Positions 49,676 to 62,900 of a stretch of 64,000 nt of DNA are shown here, piece after piece. This DNA is from Phoenix dactylifera (taxonomy: Eukaryota; Streptophyta; Magnoliopsida; Arecales; Arecaceae): positions 23,993,399-24,057,398 of the forward strand of contig NC_052394.1 of the NCBI RefSeq assembly GCF_009389715.1, written 5' to 3'. The notes beneath the pieces were generated by a model. That model was not told the origin of the DNA. It worked only from the letters and a program-made list of their open reading frames with translations, and did no database searches. A program made the position numbers and the translations under genes. The first letter of the stretch is position 1. Each line of letters begins with the position of its first letter.

Positions 49676-52600
49676 GACGACGAGATAGAGCTCCGAGAAC
49701 AAGGATCAAGATTTCGGGAAACAAAATGGAATGGAGGCAAAGACTCGGAAGGGTTGGGTTGTTGGTGGGGAGTTTGGTCGATCAAGGTGAAGAAATTAGG
49801 AACAAGGGAAGGGAAGGTCGCCACGGGCCCGTAGGGGTCAAAAAGGAGATGAACTTAGGAACGAGGGAAGGTGAATACGGGGCCCAAGGGGCATTTTCGT
49901 CCTAAAAATAAGTTTTATTCAATGCACCAACCATCCCTACCTACCACTGCATCACGAAACAACCCTCCCTGATTCATCGCACAATACATCATTTCAGCTT
50001 CGAGGAAGGCTGGGCTTCCACGTGCATCGCGCATGTAGACCTAAATAACGCTGCACGTACGGGCTGCGGCGGCGACAAGGCATTTTTGTTTCTGGCCTCA
50101 ACGTCTCCCAAAAACAGGCTGCTCTCCCACCGAGAGACTCTCAACTACATTTATCAATTGAAAAAATCGAAAGAAAAAAAATTTACATTATCCTCGTACT
50201 TTCTTGCATTTACTTTTATTTTTTGCTTCTACCTGTCATTCTTCTTTCGACGCTGCCTTGTTCTACTTTTGCACTTTTCTTCGACATGAGATGATAGAAT
50301 TTTTTCTTAAAAAATTATACATATAAATATCTGATAAAACTAATTTCGTAATTTATTTATCTTATATTATTTTTTATTAGGAAAATGACTGAGAGAATAA
50401 GAAAAATGGCAGGCATCGTTTTTCTTTTCTTTTAAGTTCTCGAAACAAGGCAACAATGAAGAAAGAGAAGATGTGACTCGGGAGAGCCTCTCCTGGAGGG
50501 AAAGTATTCTCTTAGCAAGCTGCAAATAGAAAAGGTGGCGGCCTGGAAGGGCTCAGAATTCTTTTCTTCTACCAATCAGTAGGTCCCTTTCATCGGAAAG
50601 CTAAAATAGCACTCTGACCAGCTATCAAATGCGCCATATGTCGGGGTTCAAGGACGTGCGGTAGCGCTCCCTTTCAGCTTTATTTTTCCATACCATTCAA
50701 GAACTGCGACAGTGCGTAAAATGTTCGAGCGGCACTTCCCAGTACAGAAGTTTAGAAGCGGTCTATGATCAAGACGACCGTGTCCAAACTCCAAAACACG
50801 AGTCCGTTCATTACCTTCACAATACAATACATGGGTAGTTGGTTGGATGGCACACAAGCGAAGGTAAAAAGACGCATCCGACCGGCACGAGACGGCTCCC
50901 TGATCTCTTACCTACTTCTCCAATACCAGCGTCCTTTTGGGGAGAAGCGCGTGCGAGTATCACGGAAGCACATACTCACTTGCGTGCTCAACCTACAGTC
51001 GATCCTCTTTTTGACCAAAACATATAATTGATCCTGCAAATAATCCCACTGCGTTAAGTACCGTGGTCGCGTGATATATATAACCATGGGAATTTCTGTC
51101 TGTATGCATGCGCTTTTCTCTCTTTCCTTCTTTTTTTTGGAGCACAGTTGGAGAAAATCCGCCTCGGTTTGTGCATGCTTCTTTACAATACGAGCGACGT
51201 CGATTTAAGAGCACCATGTAAGTTCCTCCTGGCAAATCTTACGAAATTAATGTACGAGTACAGTTGCTTTACAGGGTCAAGTGACACAAAGCAATTGGAG
51301 TGGAAGGCATGAACAAGATCCGTCAAAATTTATCCCTGTTTTCTTAGCTCATTTTGCCCTCTCGTGGCTAAGGTCGCACCCAAACCAAACAAAAACGATA
51401 ACTGGATTTTGACAGCACGAGGAGAGCGAGTTGCTAAAGTCACGCACCAGTACCTGCATCCACGAAGAAATTTCCACACATATATGTTGGTCCCCTTAAT
51501 CATGCTTTAGTGGATTTACAGATCATTACAATATAACATGCCTCTTTTGACTGCGGTAGCAAAACTATCCATATGCTGTTAGTAAAGTTGATCATCCTGC
51601 CAGTAAAAAAGACATCATCATCTTGATCTGCAAGTAAATGGATGAACTTCAAATGCCACTCAAATACAAATTCACTCAAGGCAAACCATTTGTCCAATGT
51701 GGCTGAAGAAGCTGCTAAATGAGAGATCTTAAGAGCCTATGGATCACAAAGGCGGGCGAAGATGTCAGAGCAAACAGAGGATAACAATTTTATGCCCATA
51801 ACAGAACAAAAGTCTCAGGTCAGAATCCAACCAGCAAATTATAAACTACTAACTGATGGACTACAGAAGTAAATTCCTCAACTCGAGCAACTTTAGGAAA
51901 GTTCGATCATGCAGAGCTAGACCATTGGGAGAACCACATTAAACACATGCACTCTATGTTCCTGCTATATTTCATTACTTTTCCCCTAGCTAGCAGGTTC
52001 ATCTAATGGAAGGCAACCTCTGAAATTTCACCATTCTAATAGCCATGCCCTGCCCTGTAAGAGGCGAATTAAGAACAACGACCACGAATTTGGCATAGTT
52101 TTTCTAGATTATAAATAGTGATGGATGAGCATGTAAGTCACCATATGTGCATGTATTGATTTTGCATTTATTGTCAAAGATATAACTAAAACTTCCTTAT
52201 TAATACTACAAATGAGTACCAGCACATACTTTTATCAAACAGAAATATTAGCTTGTCAGAGATACTAACCAGTTCCATTGAGATTGGCGTGCTCTCCAGT
52301 AGCAAAAAGATTTCAAAAAAGTGCACTAGTGAAATGCACAAGCAAAAACATTTCTGCACCAGTTTAAATTGCTCCGAGCTATAAAACTATGGGCATATTC
52401 CCGTTGAAGTTTTCCAACAATAGATCAATATAAATCTAGGAGTATCCAAAAGGTCATAAAACTGGAGAATAACTTTTCGGATGCCAATGATGCTACTGAG
52501 AGCAGTTACTCTATTAACATGCGTCAAACCTTGAATTTCTTCAGATGCCAACATCGAAAGCAAGATTGCCATATTAACATATGCCTAACCTTTCATTTCT

Positions 52601-53330
52601 ATCATAAGACAGGAAGAAGGCAAGAAATTTGTAAACTCCTGTTGCATTCCCTGCAGAAATATAAAGCCTGCAGCATGACATCGCTTTGTTGCCGGAAATC
52701 TAGCAGTGATAGAAGTGGATACAAACCTAACAGCCATTTGCAACTCTCGAGAATTCAGTCCAGATACCCTGCTGCTAAGGGATAAATTAAGTTATCTTGC
52801 AAACTAGAAGCTTCAGTGGTAAGAGAAGCTTCGGTGGTGGGAGAAGACGCATCAGCAAGGCATGTAGCTAAATCATCAAAATAACAGCAAAACTTACTAC
52901 AACTAAAACTATGCAAAGTTTCAGACACTGTATTCTGCTGTATGAACATACCAAGTACCAACTTAATTGCTGGAATTCTATACTTATCATGCAATAGTTC
53001 AACTTTCTTATCACAAAAAACAAAAAGGAAGAAGTTCAGTGGTGTTAGATTATTTGATTTGTAAGGAAAGTTACCTTTTTCATTTAGGATTCATGATCGA
53101 AAGAAGTCTCTTCCCATCCATATAGATGTTCTAGATGGTAGCCAGTTTAATTGGATAATATCTGGGAAAAGATTTATCTGCAGTATTAAGCTACAGGTGG
53201 TGTGAAGGTTATTCATCATGGTTGTTGTTGATGCGGCCCATATATTCTTCAATTTCATATATATGAAATTCATATCATCAAAGAACTCATATCTGCGGTA
53301 CACATCCTTGCCTGCTACTAAAGTTCGTGG
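49676..53330. other. intergenic region, no recognised gene
   Basis: 49676-50100 is the promoter side of the anion transporter. The remainder is AT-rich. Minus-strand frames at 51500-51697 and 52755-52994 are short and match no family I recognise. No RNA gene seen. Confidence 0.55.
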
Positions 53331-53337
53331 AAGGGGA

Positions 53338-53477
53338 ACTACTAAGATTTCCCAATTTTCTTACTTTACAATCCGTTTATGGATTTGATTGCAAGCTGCA
53401 CTTGCACACTACTAAGATTTCCCAATTTTCTTACTTTACAATCCGTTTATGGATTTGATTGCAAGCTGCACTTGCAG
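53338..53477. repeat. 70-bp perfect tandem duplication
   Basis: Two head-to-tail copies, starting at 53338 and 53408, share ACTACTAAGATTTCCC through CTGCACTTGCA without visible differences. Directly followed by a 47-bp triplication. Confidence 0.95.
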
Positions 53478-53484
53478 AAATATT

Positions 53485-53625
53485 GTGACACCTCTTGATC
53501 GATAGTCTTATACAAAATGAAGACTCAAAAAGTGACACCTCTTGATCGATAGTCTTATACAAAATGAAGACTCAAAAAGTGACACCTCTTGATCGATAGT
53601 CATATACAAAATCAAGACTCAAAAA
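53485..53625. repeat. 47-bp unit repeated three times
   Basis: Units begin GTGACACCTCTTGATCGATA at 53485, 53532 and 53579. The third differs by two bases (CATATAC for CTTATAC, and ATCAAG for ATGAAG). It adjoins the 70-bp duplication, so two independent tandem events lie side by side. Confidence 0.95.
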
Positions 53626-54089
53626 GAACAATTACAGAATGGATCCAAGAAAGTCACAAAGGATTATATAGATTCATGTTTTATCCAAGATCAGAATTGT
53701 TGGTTATTTCATGAAGGGATTACTGTGTCTGCTTCTATGCCCACTAAATCAGCTACCAAGGTTGGGTATTTAATTACTACAGAGTCTTCCTTTTTAAATT
53801 TAATTATATGAGATTCAGTGAGGGTATTAACTGGAGATCTAACTCTTGACGGAATAGAGAAAGAAGGAAATGCAGAGAAAATTCCAAATAGATGAGGAAG
53901 GCTTCTTGAGTAAGGAAAACATTGCAGTTATGGTAAAGTGGGATTAATCAAACAATTTAAAAGTAACTTAAAACAAACTCAAATCACAAATCCCATCAGA
54001 CAATTTGCAAAAATTACAAAATAAAAATAAAATTTGAAGAAATATGAAATCCACAAGAATCTCTGTGGATCAGCTGATCGTATTAAGGT

Positions 54090-54595
54090 CTATCGAACTG
54101 TGACAAACGGCCGGTTCGGGCATACTAAACCAGACATGTTTGCTACCAACATAGTTTGATATACCGGTTTGGTATATATTCACACGCCCCACTATGCCAT
54201 TTTTTCTCCGTTCGATCGAAAGTTTCGCCCGTCCCCCTCCCTAGAAACCCTAATGGCTTCCATCCTCATGCTCAACAATATGCCGAATGATGCCGCCGCT
54301 GCCAAGGTCCCCCTTCCACCCTCTCCCTCCCCCTCTCTCCCTCTTCCTCTCTCCCTCTCCCTCTTCGAACAATGAGGTCCCTCCCTCCCTCCCTCCCCCC
54401 TCTCCCCCCCATAACGACGACTTCTTTGCCTTCTTTCTCTCTTCCCATCTCTCTCCTTCTTCCCCTCCCTCTCTCTCTCTAGCTCTCTCTATGTCGGTAC
54501 GCCCTAGAATGGCACAGTATGGGCCGTATTTTACCGAACTGGTCGCCAGCTAGTACCCTCTCCAGTACGGGTTCGGCAAAACCTTGGATCGTATG
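54090..54595. repeat. dispersed palindromic repeat, copy 4, with internal CT-rich tract
   Basis: The left arm has GGCCGGTTCGGGCATAC and ATACCGGTTTGGTATAT (54108-54178). The right arm has CAGTATGGGCCGTA, CAGTACGGGTTCGGC and ends AAAACCTTGG (54517-54590). Between them is a long CCCTCT low-complexity tract. This layout, palindromic arms around pyrimidine-rich DNA, matches the foldback element at 17995-18655. Confidence 0.55.
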
Positions 54596-54750
54596 TTGTG
54601 ATCAAAGAAGAGAAATCATGGTAGTTCACATTTGCTTAAATAGACTTTAGTTCATTTGTGATTTATGCATAACACCCCCAAATATGTCCATTTGAAACTA
54701 CAAACCACTTCATGCCAAGCTCAAAAGTGTATCAGATACAAAGCATGTAC

Positions 54751-56137
54751 TTATATCTTGCTTTTAAGATTACCAAACAATGAGTGTCGACCTTCAGCAA
54801 CAATCTCTCCTGTTGTTTTGTTTCTCAACAATACATATGTTCCAGTATAGGCTCCTTTGTGCCCCAAAACACTTGAGGTGATCTCCAATTCATCCTGTTC
54901 ACCAATCAAATTCTGAGAAACAAATATACAAGAAGGAGAGGAAACAAAGAATTTAGATGATTTTTCAAGGTTTAATTCATATCCATGTTGCAAACATCTG
55001 AAAATTCTGGTGAATAATATGTATGAAACAAATGAATTAGACCGAACAATACGTATGACAAAACTCTCTTGTTTTTTTTTTTCCAACTCTTTGTAAAACA
55101 TTTAGAGCCTTTGGTAGAAAAGATTCCTTGCTTCGAAAAACAGTGAAAATAAAAGAAAAGAATAAAAGTAGTTTCGTGAAAAATGCTATCTTCAACATTA
55201 ATCTCCATGTGGTATTTCACTAATTTGTAGAAGAAAATGCAAAATATAACAACGATACATAACAGGCCCTAAAATTCACTTTTTTAACATTTTCCAAGTC
55301 TCTCATCTCCCTTCAAATCTTGATTTTTTAGTTCTTATCCATGAATTCTAGAATTCTGCCAGAAGCACACCAATTGAATTGCTCTATGTTGAAACGTTCA
55401 AACAAATTCTTTTCATCAATTACTGAAGATAAGTCTGCCTTCACAAATCATATCCTCAAGGTCAGGAAACCTCTTCATATTAGCAAAAACCTTTGGTACA
55501 AAAGAATGAGTAATCCCAAACAAAGAGCTTACTTACATCAACCTTGGCAGTTGACATGTACGAAATGGACATGTCGACCGAGACCTTCATGCGGTGACCA
55601 TCAGCATGCATTACAGCGCCTCCCACCTCATCCACCAGGTTTGCAATGGCGCCTGCCGACAAGTTTCCATTCACGTCCTGTTAAAAGAAACCAATGATCT
55701 GGTCTGCTTATAAACTAAGCAATTTAAGCTGAAGGCCCGGCGGCGAATAGGAAATATCCATTTGAGTATCATATAGAAATCATATTCAATCATCAAAACC
55801 AGATTAAGCCCAAATTTTGATCTCAAGAAACAAGCAGACAAGTGAAATATAATCGAACACTCGGCCACAAAACCATAATAAGGAAACAACAAAGGCACGA
55901 AGGGGCTTCTCTATTCTCATAACTTCTCTCTTTTTATTTACTCACGGTGAGTCGAGGAGGGACTTTGAAGGTGCACGAGAGGGATCCCCGCTGGATGAGG
56001 TCGACCCGGATTCCCCGGAGAGCGAAGCCTTCGTAGAAGCTGGCAGCGTCTCCGGCGCGATGCGGCCGGACGTCCAGGCTCGCCACCCGCTCCGATTCTC
56101 CTGCTCCTACGGACAGGGCCTCCCTCGCTTTCTCCAT
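54751..56137 (-). CDS. hotdog-fold acyl-CoA thioesterase (ACOT13/4HBT-like)
   Basis: Small thioesterase-superfamily protein expected to hydrolyse acyl-CoA or similar thioesters. Exons 55946-56137, 55537-55677 and 54751-54912 give 164 aa in one frame. The N-terminal 30 residues are Glu/Arg-rich (MEKAREALSVGAGESERV). The hotdog domain follows: RGIRVDLIQRGSLSCTFKVP, then DVNGNLSAGAIANLVDEVGGAV, the helix carrying the catalytic Asn-Gly...Asp/Glu region of the PaaI/ACOT13 type, then VSVDMSISYMSTAKVD and the C-terminal strands ending EGRHSLFGNLKSKI. ATG at 56137 was chosen because it gives the usual family length; the upstream in-frame extension (to 56263) is basic and unlike the family. No obvious organelle signal. 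Divergent from SBPase, with 1053 bp between start codons. Confidence 0.88.
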
Positions 56138-57190
56138 CAGCTCTTCTTCCTTTTCTTCCAACCCAACTCCAGACCTGGCCTCGCCTCGCCGCCTGGATTT
56201 AGACCGGAAATTAGAACATTTTACATATAACCCCTTCGTACGCTGACTATTTAGGTATCCCACCCACCGGTTGGGGAAAAAAGAAAAACGACAGAGAAAA
56301 TAATATACAAATATTACATGAAAAACATATATAGGATCTCTAAACGGAAATTACATGACGCGGATCAGCTGGACAGGGCTCACTGTAAAAGAAACCTTGG
56401 GCCACGGCCCACGGGGAACGCCTCGGCGATATTAGTGCGTGGCGTGGTCCTGGGAGACGCCGGCCAGCCGTTAAGCTCCAGGGATTAGAGGCCCAATGAT
56501 AACCGAACAAGCGAGGCGAAGCCTGCAAGCTTTTCAAACTTGGGCCTTTTCCACAGAGTCTTGTGGACTCTAGCCTGCATCTATGGCCCGAAGTCTCGCT
56601 AACAGCAAAGCCTTTTAGCCCAAACAAGATACTGGCCTTGTCGAGTTGTCGTCCATCAAGCGCCATAAACAGCTGGGCCTAAGTGTTTTTTTAAACATAT
56701 GTATAGTAAAAACTTTTCATAATAAAACAGCTGGGGCTTAGTTGGTTCCACGATATGTCAATGTCTATATATTAGATCTAGGGCAGCTCCAAAGTGTCCA
56801 TGTGAATAGTTGAAAATTGAAACAATAGTTGAGTCCAATATCTTTACATTTGCTTTACAGAGTTTGGATCCTGTTTTGAACCGCAGACGTCTCAGAAATA
56901 AACGGCTGTCATCCTCGTTGGCCTGCGAGAAAATTTTAAACAAGATTCCAAGAGCCGGTGGCCCTACTCATGGCTTCGTTCTAGAACCACACAATCCAAC
57001 GAACGATGAGCATTAGCCTCACCCTGTAACGCTATCTGAATGCACGACACGCGGCACCGCGGGAACAACTGCTTATCTGGTTTGTCGCTCCTTCCCTCCC
57101 TCTGGGAGCTCTCCCTGAAACAAAGTTAACGCTAAGAATACAACTTGACTCCACCAACGCTCTCCGTTTTCTCGTCTTTTGCCGGTGAAA
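56138..57190. promoter_or_regulatory. shared divergent promoter region of the thioesterase and SBPase
   Basis: Contains four TGGGCC/GGCCCA words (56406-56411, 56490-56495, 56541-56546, 56674-56679), the site-II type motif bound by TCP factors in plant promoters. They lie nearer the thioesterase. A GATAAG (I-box type, minus orientation, 57072-57077) lies 114 bp before the SBPase start codon, in keeping with light regulation. No convincing TATA box was found on either side. Frames crossing this region look random. Confidence 0.45.
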
Positions 57191-59933
57191 ATGGAGGCTG
57201 GAGTAGCGAGCTATGCTCGCGGGACAATTCCGCACGATGTGTTGCGTATCCCACGCGTGGCTGCACCATCTTCTGCTCCTTCCTTCTCACGATCGCATAG
57301 GAATCATGTGAGGGCACACAGAGTTGCATATCTATATAGTTCATGCACAACTTCAAGCTCAAACTTCGTTTTTCTATTTTTTTTTCTTTTGGAATATATA
57401 TATATATATATATGAATCATGCAGGGTCTCAGATCCAGTTCACTCTTCGGTGAATCTCTGCGGGTGATGTCAAAGTCTTCCCCCAGAATTTCAAAGAGAG
57501 CCGGCAGCTCCTCGCTCATCACCAAGTGTGAGATTGGGGATAGCTTGGTAAACTTACTTTGATCTAGAGTGATGCGTTGAAATCAGCTGTACTTGTATAG
57601 ATTTTGATATTTTTGAAGAACATCATGTTACTGAGGATTCTATGAGCTGCAGGAGGAGTTCTTAACGAAGGCAACCCCAGATAAGAACCTAATCAGGCTG
57701 CTAATGAGCATGGGAGAGGCGCTGAGGACCATATCCTTCAAAGTGAGAACTGCATCTTGTGGTGGGACTGCTTGCGTTAACTCATTTGGTGATGAACAGC
57801 TTGCCGTCGACTTGGTTGCCAACAAGCTGCTTTTTGAGGTTAGCAACAATGATTCTATTTGCTAAATAATTCATCAATTTTTCATTCTTAATTGTTTATC
57901 TTTCAGTTCTTGGAATTATTTTTTTTTTGGTTGACCGCAGTCATTCTAACCCCTCCAGGCTCTGCAATATTCCCACGTCTGCAAATATGCTTGCTCTGAG
58001 GAAGTTCCTGAGCTACAAGACATGGGCGGGGCAGCTGAAGGCATGCGACTGAACATTGTTGCTTATTAATTATGAGAATTTCTTATTCATGACTCGTTTA
58101 AAGCGCTGCATTATTCACAGTAATGATGGATATGTTAATCCTACTTTTTTAGATCCATGACCCGGTACTAATCTCTGTTACTTCGCCTAGTTGGTCGGTA
58201 AGGCATCCATGAGACACTTGTTACAAATCTTATATTACTTCGCTCCATTATTTGTACATACTAGTTCAAAGTCCCATCAGACTACTGCTCGCAAACCATT
58301 CTTCAAATGATAACTCACCTACATGTAAGCATTCAAAAAAAAGTTAAGCAAGTAATCACAGAATTCAAGCAGAATCAGTAAAAATACTGAACTCCCTCCA
58401 ACAAATAAGAACTCTTAACTACTAAGGTGCGATATACATCGTCTGATTCATTTCCTAACAGCTTAAGCTTTTAGCTTCTAGAAGTAAGTTAATAAGACTC
58501 TCTCACTAGTTTTGGGGGATGGTTTCATTCCTCTGACAAATTCATGTTGATCTTGTCTTCAGAATTTTATAACATTCAAGTGCCAGGCTAATCAGCTATG
58601 ACACACTCAAAAGAAAAGAATGGATTTTGTAACAGTCGTCTGAAACACAGGTGGTTTTAGCGTGGCCTTTGATCCCCTCGATGGCTCCAGCATCGTTGAC
58701 ACAAATTTCACCGTTGGCACGATATTTGGTGTTTGGCCTGGCGACAAACTTACGGGTGTGACCGGAAGAGATCAAGTAGCTGCAGCTATGGGAATATATG
58801 GACCTCGTACGACTTATATCATTGCTCTAAAAGATTGCCCTGGAACCCACGAATTTCTTCTTCTGGATGAAGGTAGGTTTCTTATAATATAGCATATCCA
58901 CCGATTTATTTAATTAACGTTGCTGGTTTTGGTCTCCTCTGTTTCTGAAGAATAAAGATAGGCCTTCTAACTACTGGTCCATGGTCTAGGCAAGTGGCAG
59001 CATGTCAAAGACACCACATCCATTGGTGAAGGGAAGATGTTCTCTCCCGGAAATCTAAGGGCCACATATGATAATCCTGCCTATGATAAGGTATTCAAAT
59101 ACATCTATCACTTCTCGCACCCGCAACTTATTGTTTAACAAAAACATCCCTGGATCTAGGTTTAGCTAATGAACATGTGTCCCTGCAGCTGATCAACTAC
59201 TATATAAGACAGAAGTACACATTGCGCTACACTGGAGGAATGGTGCCAGATGTCAATCAGGTAATAACTCTCACATTGCTCATCATTCTGAGCAAATGAT
59301 TCTGAGACTAGTAGGCTTTGTTTCCTATGTCATCAGATCTCATGGAATGTTTCGAATCATCAGGGACCATCATTAGCAATTCTACCTTATAATGAAACAG
59401 TAGATGGATCCCTTAAAATCACTAATTGCATGATATTGCGCATTATAGGAAATTATAATTACTTATTTGCGCCGGCAGTAATATATGTAGGGTTCGTTTC
59501 GCTTATAAGGAAGCTTTTCTCATATCATAACTAGCTGATTTTAATCAGATCCACAGAAAAGGGGGATGAGAGTGATTCATTAGAATGAGCTAATCAGCGC
59601 ATGTACCTTCGGCTTTTTGCATGCTCATCTTTCGACTGGTTTGTGTTCCAGATCATTGTAAAAGAGAAAGGCATCTTCACAAATGTAACATCTCCAACTT
59701 CTAAAGCTAAGCTGAGGCTTTTGTTTGAATGTGCTCCCCTGGGGTTCCTGATTGAGAAAGCTGGAGGATATAGTAGTGATGGCACAAAATCCATCCTCGA
59801 CAAGGTGATCAACAATCTTGATGACCGCACGCAGGTCGCTTATGGATCCAAGAATGAAATCATCCGGTTTGAGGAAACTCTGTATGGCTTCTCTAGAGTT
59901 GCAGCTGGTACACCTGTTGGGGCCGTTGTCTGA
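57191..59933 (+). CDS. SBPase: sedoheptulose-1,7-bisphosphatase, chloroplastic
   Basis: Calvin-Benson cycle enzyme removing the 1-phosphate of sedoheptulose-1,7-bisphosphate in the stroma. Exons 57191-57307, 57425-57547, 57653-57838, 57959-58040, 58651-58872, 58990-59090, 59189-59260 and 59652-59933 give 394 aa, the normal precursor length. Residues 1 to about 60 form a Ser/Arg-rich transit peptide; the mature part starts near [13 protein letters not shown]. The redox pair in [16 protein letters not shown] (Cys116 and Cys121 here) has the spacing of the thioredoxin-regulated cysteines of SBPase. The metal-binding motif FDPLDGSS is at 176-183. The segment [20 protein letters not shown] distinguishes SBPase from FBPase. 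C-terminus: GTPVGAVV. The intron after exon 4 begins with GC (see findings). The first intron carries a (TA)n run. Confidence 0.97.
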
Positions 59934-62900
59934 ACTGAGTTGCATGTGGTTGTTCAGCCTCTTCTTGCCAATATTTTCAAATATGACTGTTGTGATGTAG
60001 TGAAAACCAGTTCAGTTTCCAACTTTACATCAGTGAAAGGAAAGGGAGGGCAATAGAAGGTAAGGAGTAGCTTCCTCTTATAAGCATCTGTCAAGCGTAT
60101 TTTTCTAAAAAGCAACAAGTCTCCTTTCTTGAGTTCCTCTTGGTAATGCTCATACTTCTTTTGGCTGCTCACAGGAGAAACAAATTTGATAAGAATTAAT
60201 AAGTTCACCAGAATGACACATGGCACTTCTGCTAGGAATTCCGATTAGTTGATTTTCTAGCTAATACGCTCGATATGACATTGTTTTTGTTCCCCAATAT
60301 CCTTTTCCTCAGCAGAAACTTCGTTCAGTATTTTCATCGTTCATCAGCTACAGCAATATTCATAAAACCGAGAGAGCTACATAAAAGGTCGCAATTCCTA
60401 GCAGCTTAGTATATCTTCTTAGACAGCTAAGGAGTTTATTATCGTTACACAATCTGTCTCCCCACAATCATGCATCCATTAGCCACAGCTTGATGTTTAG
60501 GCATTTGCTTTCCTTGATTTGAAGGTTTAGATATGTGAATTTTTGTTCGTTCTGTCTCAAAAGAATTACTGATTTGTTGCTGGCACAAAAGCCTGCTGCA
60601 ACAAAAATGGCTGCCGTAAAGGTATCAATCTGAAGGTGATGAACCTGTTGCTGAAAATGAATCAACCTAAAGAAGAATAGGATTCAGCCTGCCCAGTTTG
60701 ACTAATTTCACATCCAGCAGCATGATTTGTTTCATAGTAGCGTTCTTTTTTTAACCATGACTTAAAACTAATTCACACTCTTCTTCCTGCAATCTAGTTA
60801 CGTTCAAAAAAAAAAAAATCTAGTTTCGTTGTTAGTAAAGTTCAGAGAGACCAGCCAATTTGTACAATTACACTTGCACGGTGATGTCAGGATGAAAATT
60901 CTTCCATGCAAATTAGGTATACAAACTTAAGCATGCACTTGAAAGAACGCATGCTAATAGGAAGATGTCAAAATTATTGATGAGAGAGGAGAGTGTCCAC
61001 ACAAACTGATGGATATGAAATTGGTGCATTATGCCAGATGTGTGCATGAGCAGCAACTGAACCAGCCACATCAAGTTCCAGTGGTTGCTATCGCAATGCC
61101 GCAGTGAGATCCATTTCGCTGACGCTATCCATTGTTCGGAGTTTTCTGAGGATGGAGAGCTTTCATTGAAAGAGGGTCCCGGAGTAGAACAAACATGAAC
61201 CTAAACAAATTGAAAGGGCCCATTCAGGAATAATAAAATGACATCGTGATTTAAATCTCCAAATAGAGAATATCAATAAATAAACCATGGTACCATACAG
61301 AATAAAAATGACAGAGACCCAAATTTCACTTACATGTATGCTTTCCTTCTGACTGCTAAAAGGGAATATGAGACTATATTTAACAGAAGCATTATTCGAC
61401 AATGTGCATTATTGTCAGAAGGAATTGCTGAAAGAACTTGTAATTTACTGAGTTAGGACTATTACATGCCAACTGAGCTGGATAACCCAAATTGCTTTCC
61501 ATTTTCAACTCCAGTTTCTGATTGATACTTAACAAAGCTGTACTGAACCATAAAACCCAAGTTAAGGCTTGCAATCTAAAGCAACCAAATATGCTGTTAG
61601 GTTCCAGCACTTCAAACTTTAGCTCATCAATCAACAGCCAATCAAGACAACGTTCTAGCTTTATCTTCAAATTGAATATTATGATATACGGATGTGGACT
61701 AACCATCTATCCTTGTAGCTATTCCTTACAGAAATTTTAATTTTCATAGACAGTACTGTAACAACAAATTTTTTTTTTAGGAAAAAAAAAGAAAATTATG
61801 CCAATGAAATGATACAAGGAGAGGAGGCTTTCCTCAGAAAGGAGATAATGAGAGGGGTTCGAAAGTGGGAAGAAAGAGAGAGGGGAGAGGGAAAAAAAAG
61901 GAAAACCCGATCCAGAAGGCTACATCCAGAAGGCTCAGCAGGCTGATCTATAATTTATTATCCTATCCAGGTCTGTTTAGCATACGGCATAGGCTTTTTG
62001 GGATTTTCTTGGCTCCTAAATATCATTCCAATTGCATGCTAAGACCCGATCAGTAATTTCTTGGGGTTATGTAAGAATTTAGTAGTTGGAGGGCTCTGCA
62101 CTCTAGGAGCATGGAGGTTCCTGAAACTAAAGCTAGAAAATCTGAACTTATTTTTCATAAATTTGCCATGGAGACAACTGATGGATATGGATCTTATGCT
62201 GAAGGCTCGATCGAGAAAGAAGGAACTGCTTTGCTGTCATTTTTTTGTTTTCTTTTTGGAATTTTTTACCTATCATCACTTACCTGAGGGTTCATGCAAA
62301 CATCATCCAATAATACAAATGAATTGCACTCCAGAAAAAACAATTAGTTCTCAAAGACATTCTTCTACAACGATCATATTAATTATTAGTTTCTTAATCT
62401 AAAAAAGAGGGTTTTTTTAGAAAAAGATCATGTCATTCTTCTGATTATATATTGAATTTACCCTGCACTGCATGTGCACAATTGGAATTGCCTTATAGCA
62501 GAGTCATTACCTTCACAAAGTCAGTAACAATTATCAGTTTTTTTTCTCCCCCACTTTCAAAAAGAATCCACTTTCTGTTACTTGATCAAGTAGAAAAAAA
62601 CAGTACAGCAGATTCCAAATTCTCTGATCGATTGGTATCATCAATTTACTAGAACATACATATGAGATTCAGTAGCCTGAGCACTAACTAAAATCTGCAA
62701 GATTGCAGTTGCATTCAAGGCGACACCACCAACTTCTGGGTCCATTCATCCTTGTCATTGCTGAGGACAGATGCTATGGTCTGGTACTGGAATGCACTTT
62801 CTGAATCCCTACTTGCTTTGCTGTCGCTTATCTTCACACCTACAACACCAGCTCCCCTCGACTCGAAAACTATGACCAGCCACATTCATCGGTGCCTATT

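Noticed and set aside
49200-49688. 162-codon plus-strand ORF
   Set aside because: Antisense shadow of the GC-rich first exon of the PHT4-type transporter, whose minus-strand frame gives a recognisable transit peptide and transporter core.
31510-59933. Possible carbohydrate gene cluster (phosphorylase, plastid phosphate-type transporter, SBPase)
   Set aside because: The genes are on different strands, act in different compartments, and are separated by kilobases and a thioesterase. Plant gene order makes coincidence the simpler explanation.
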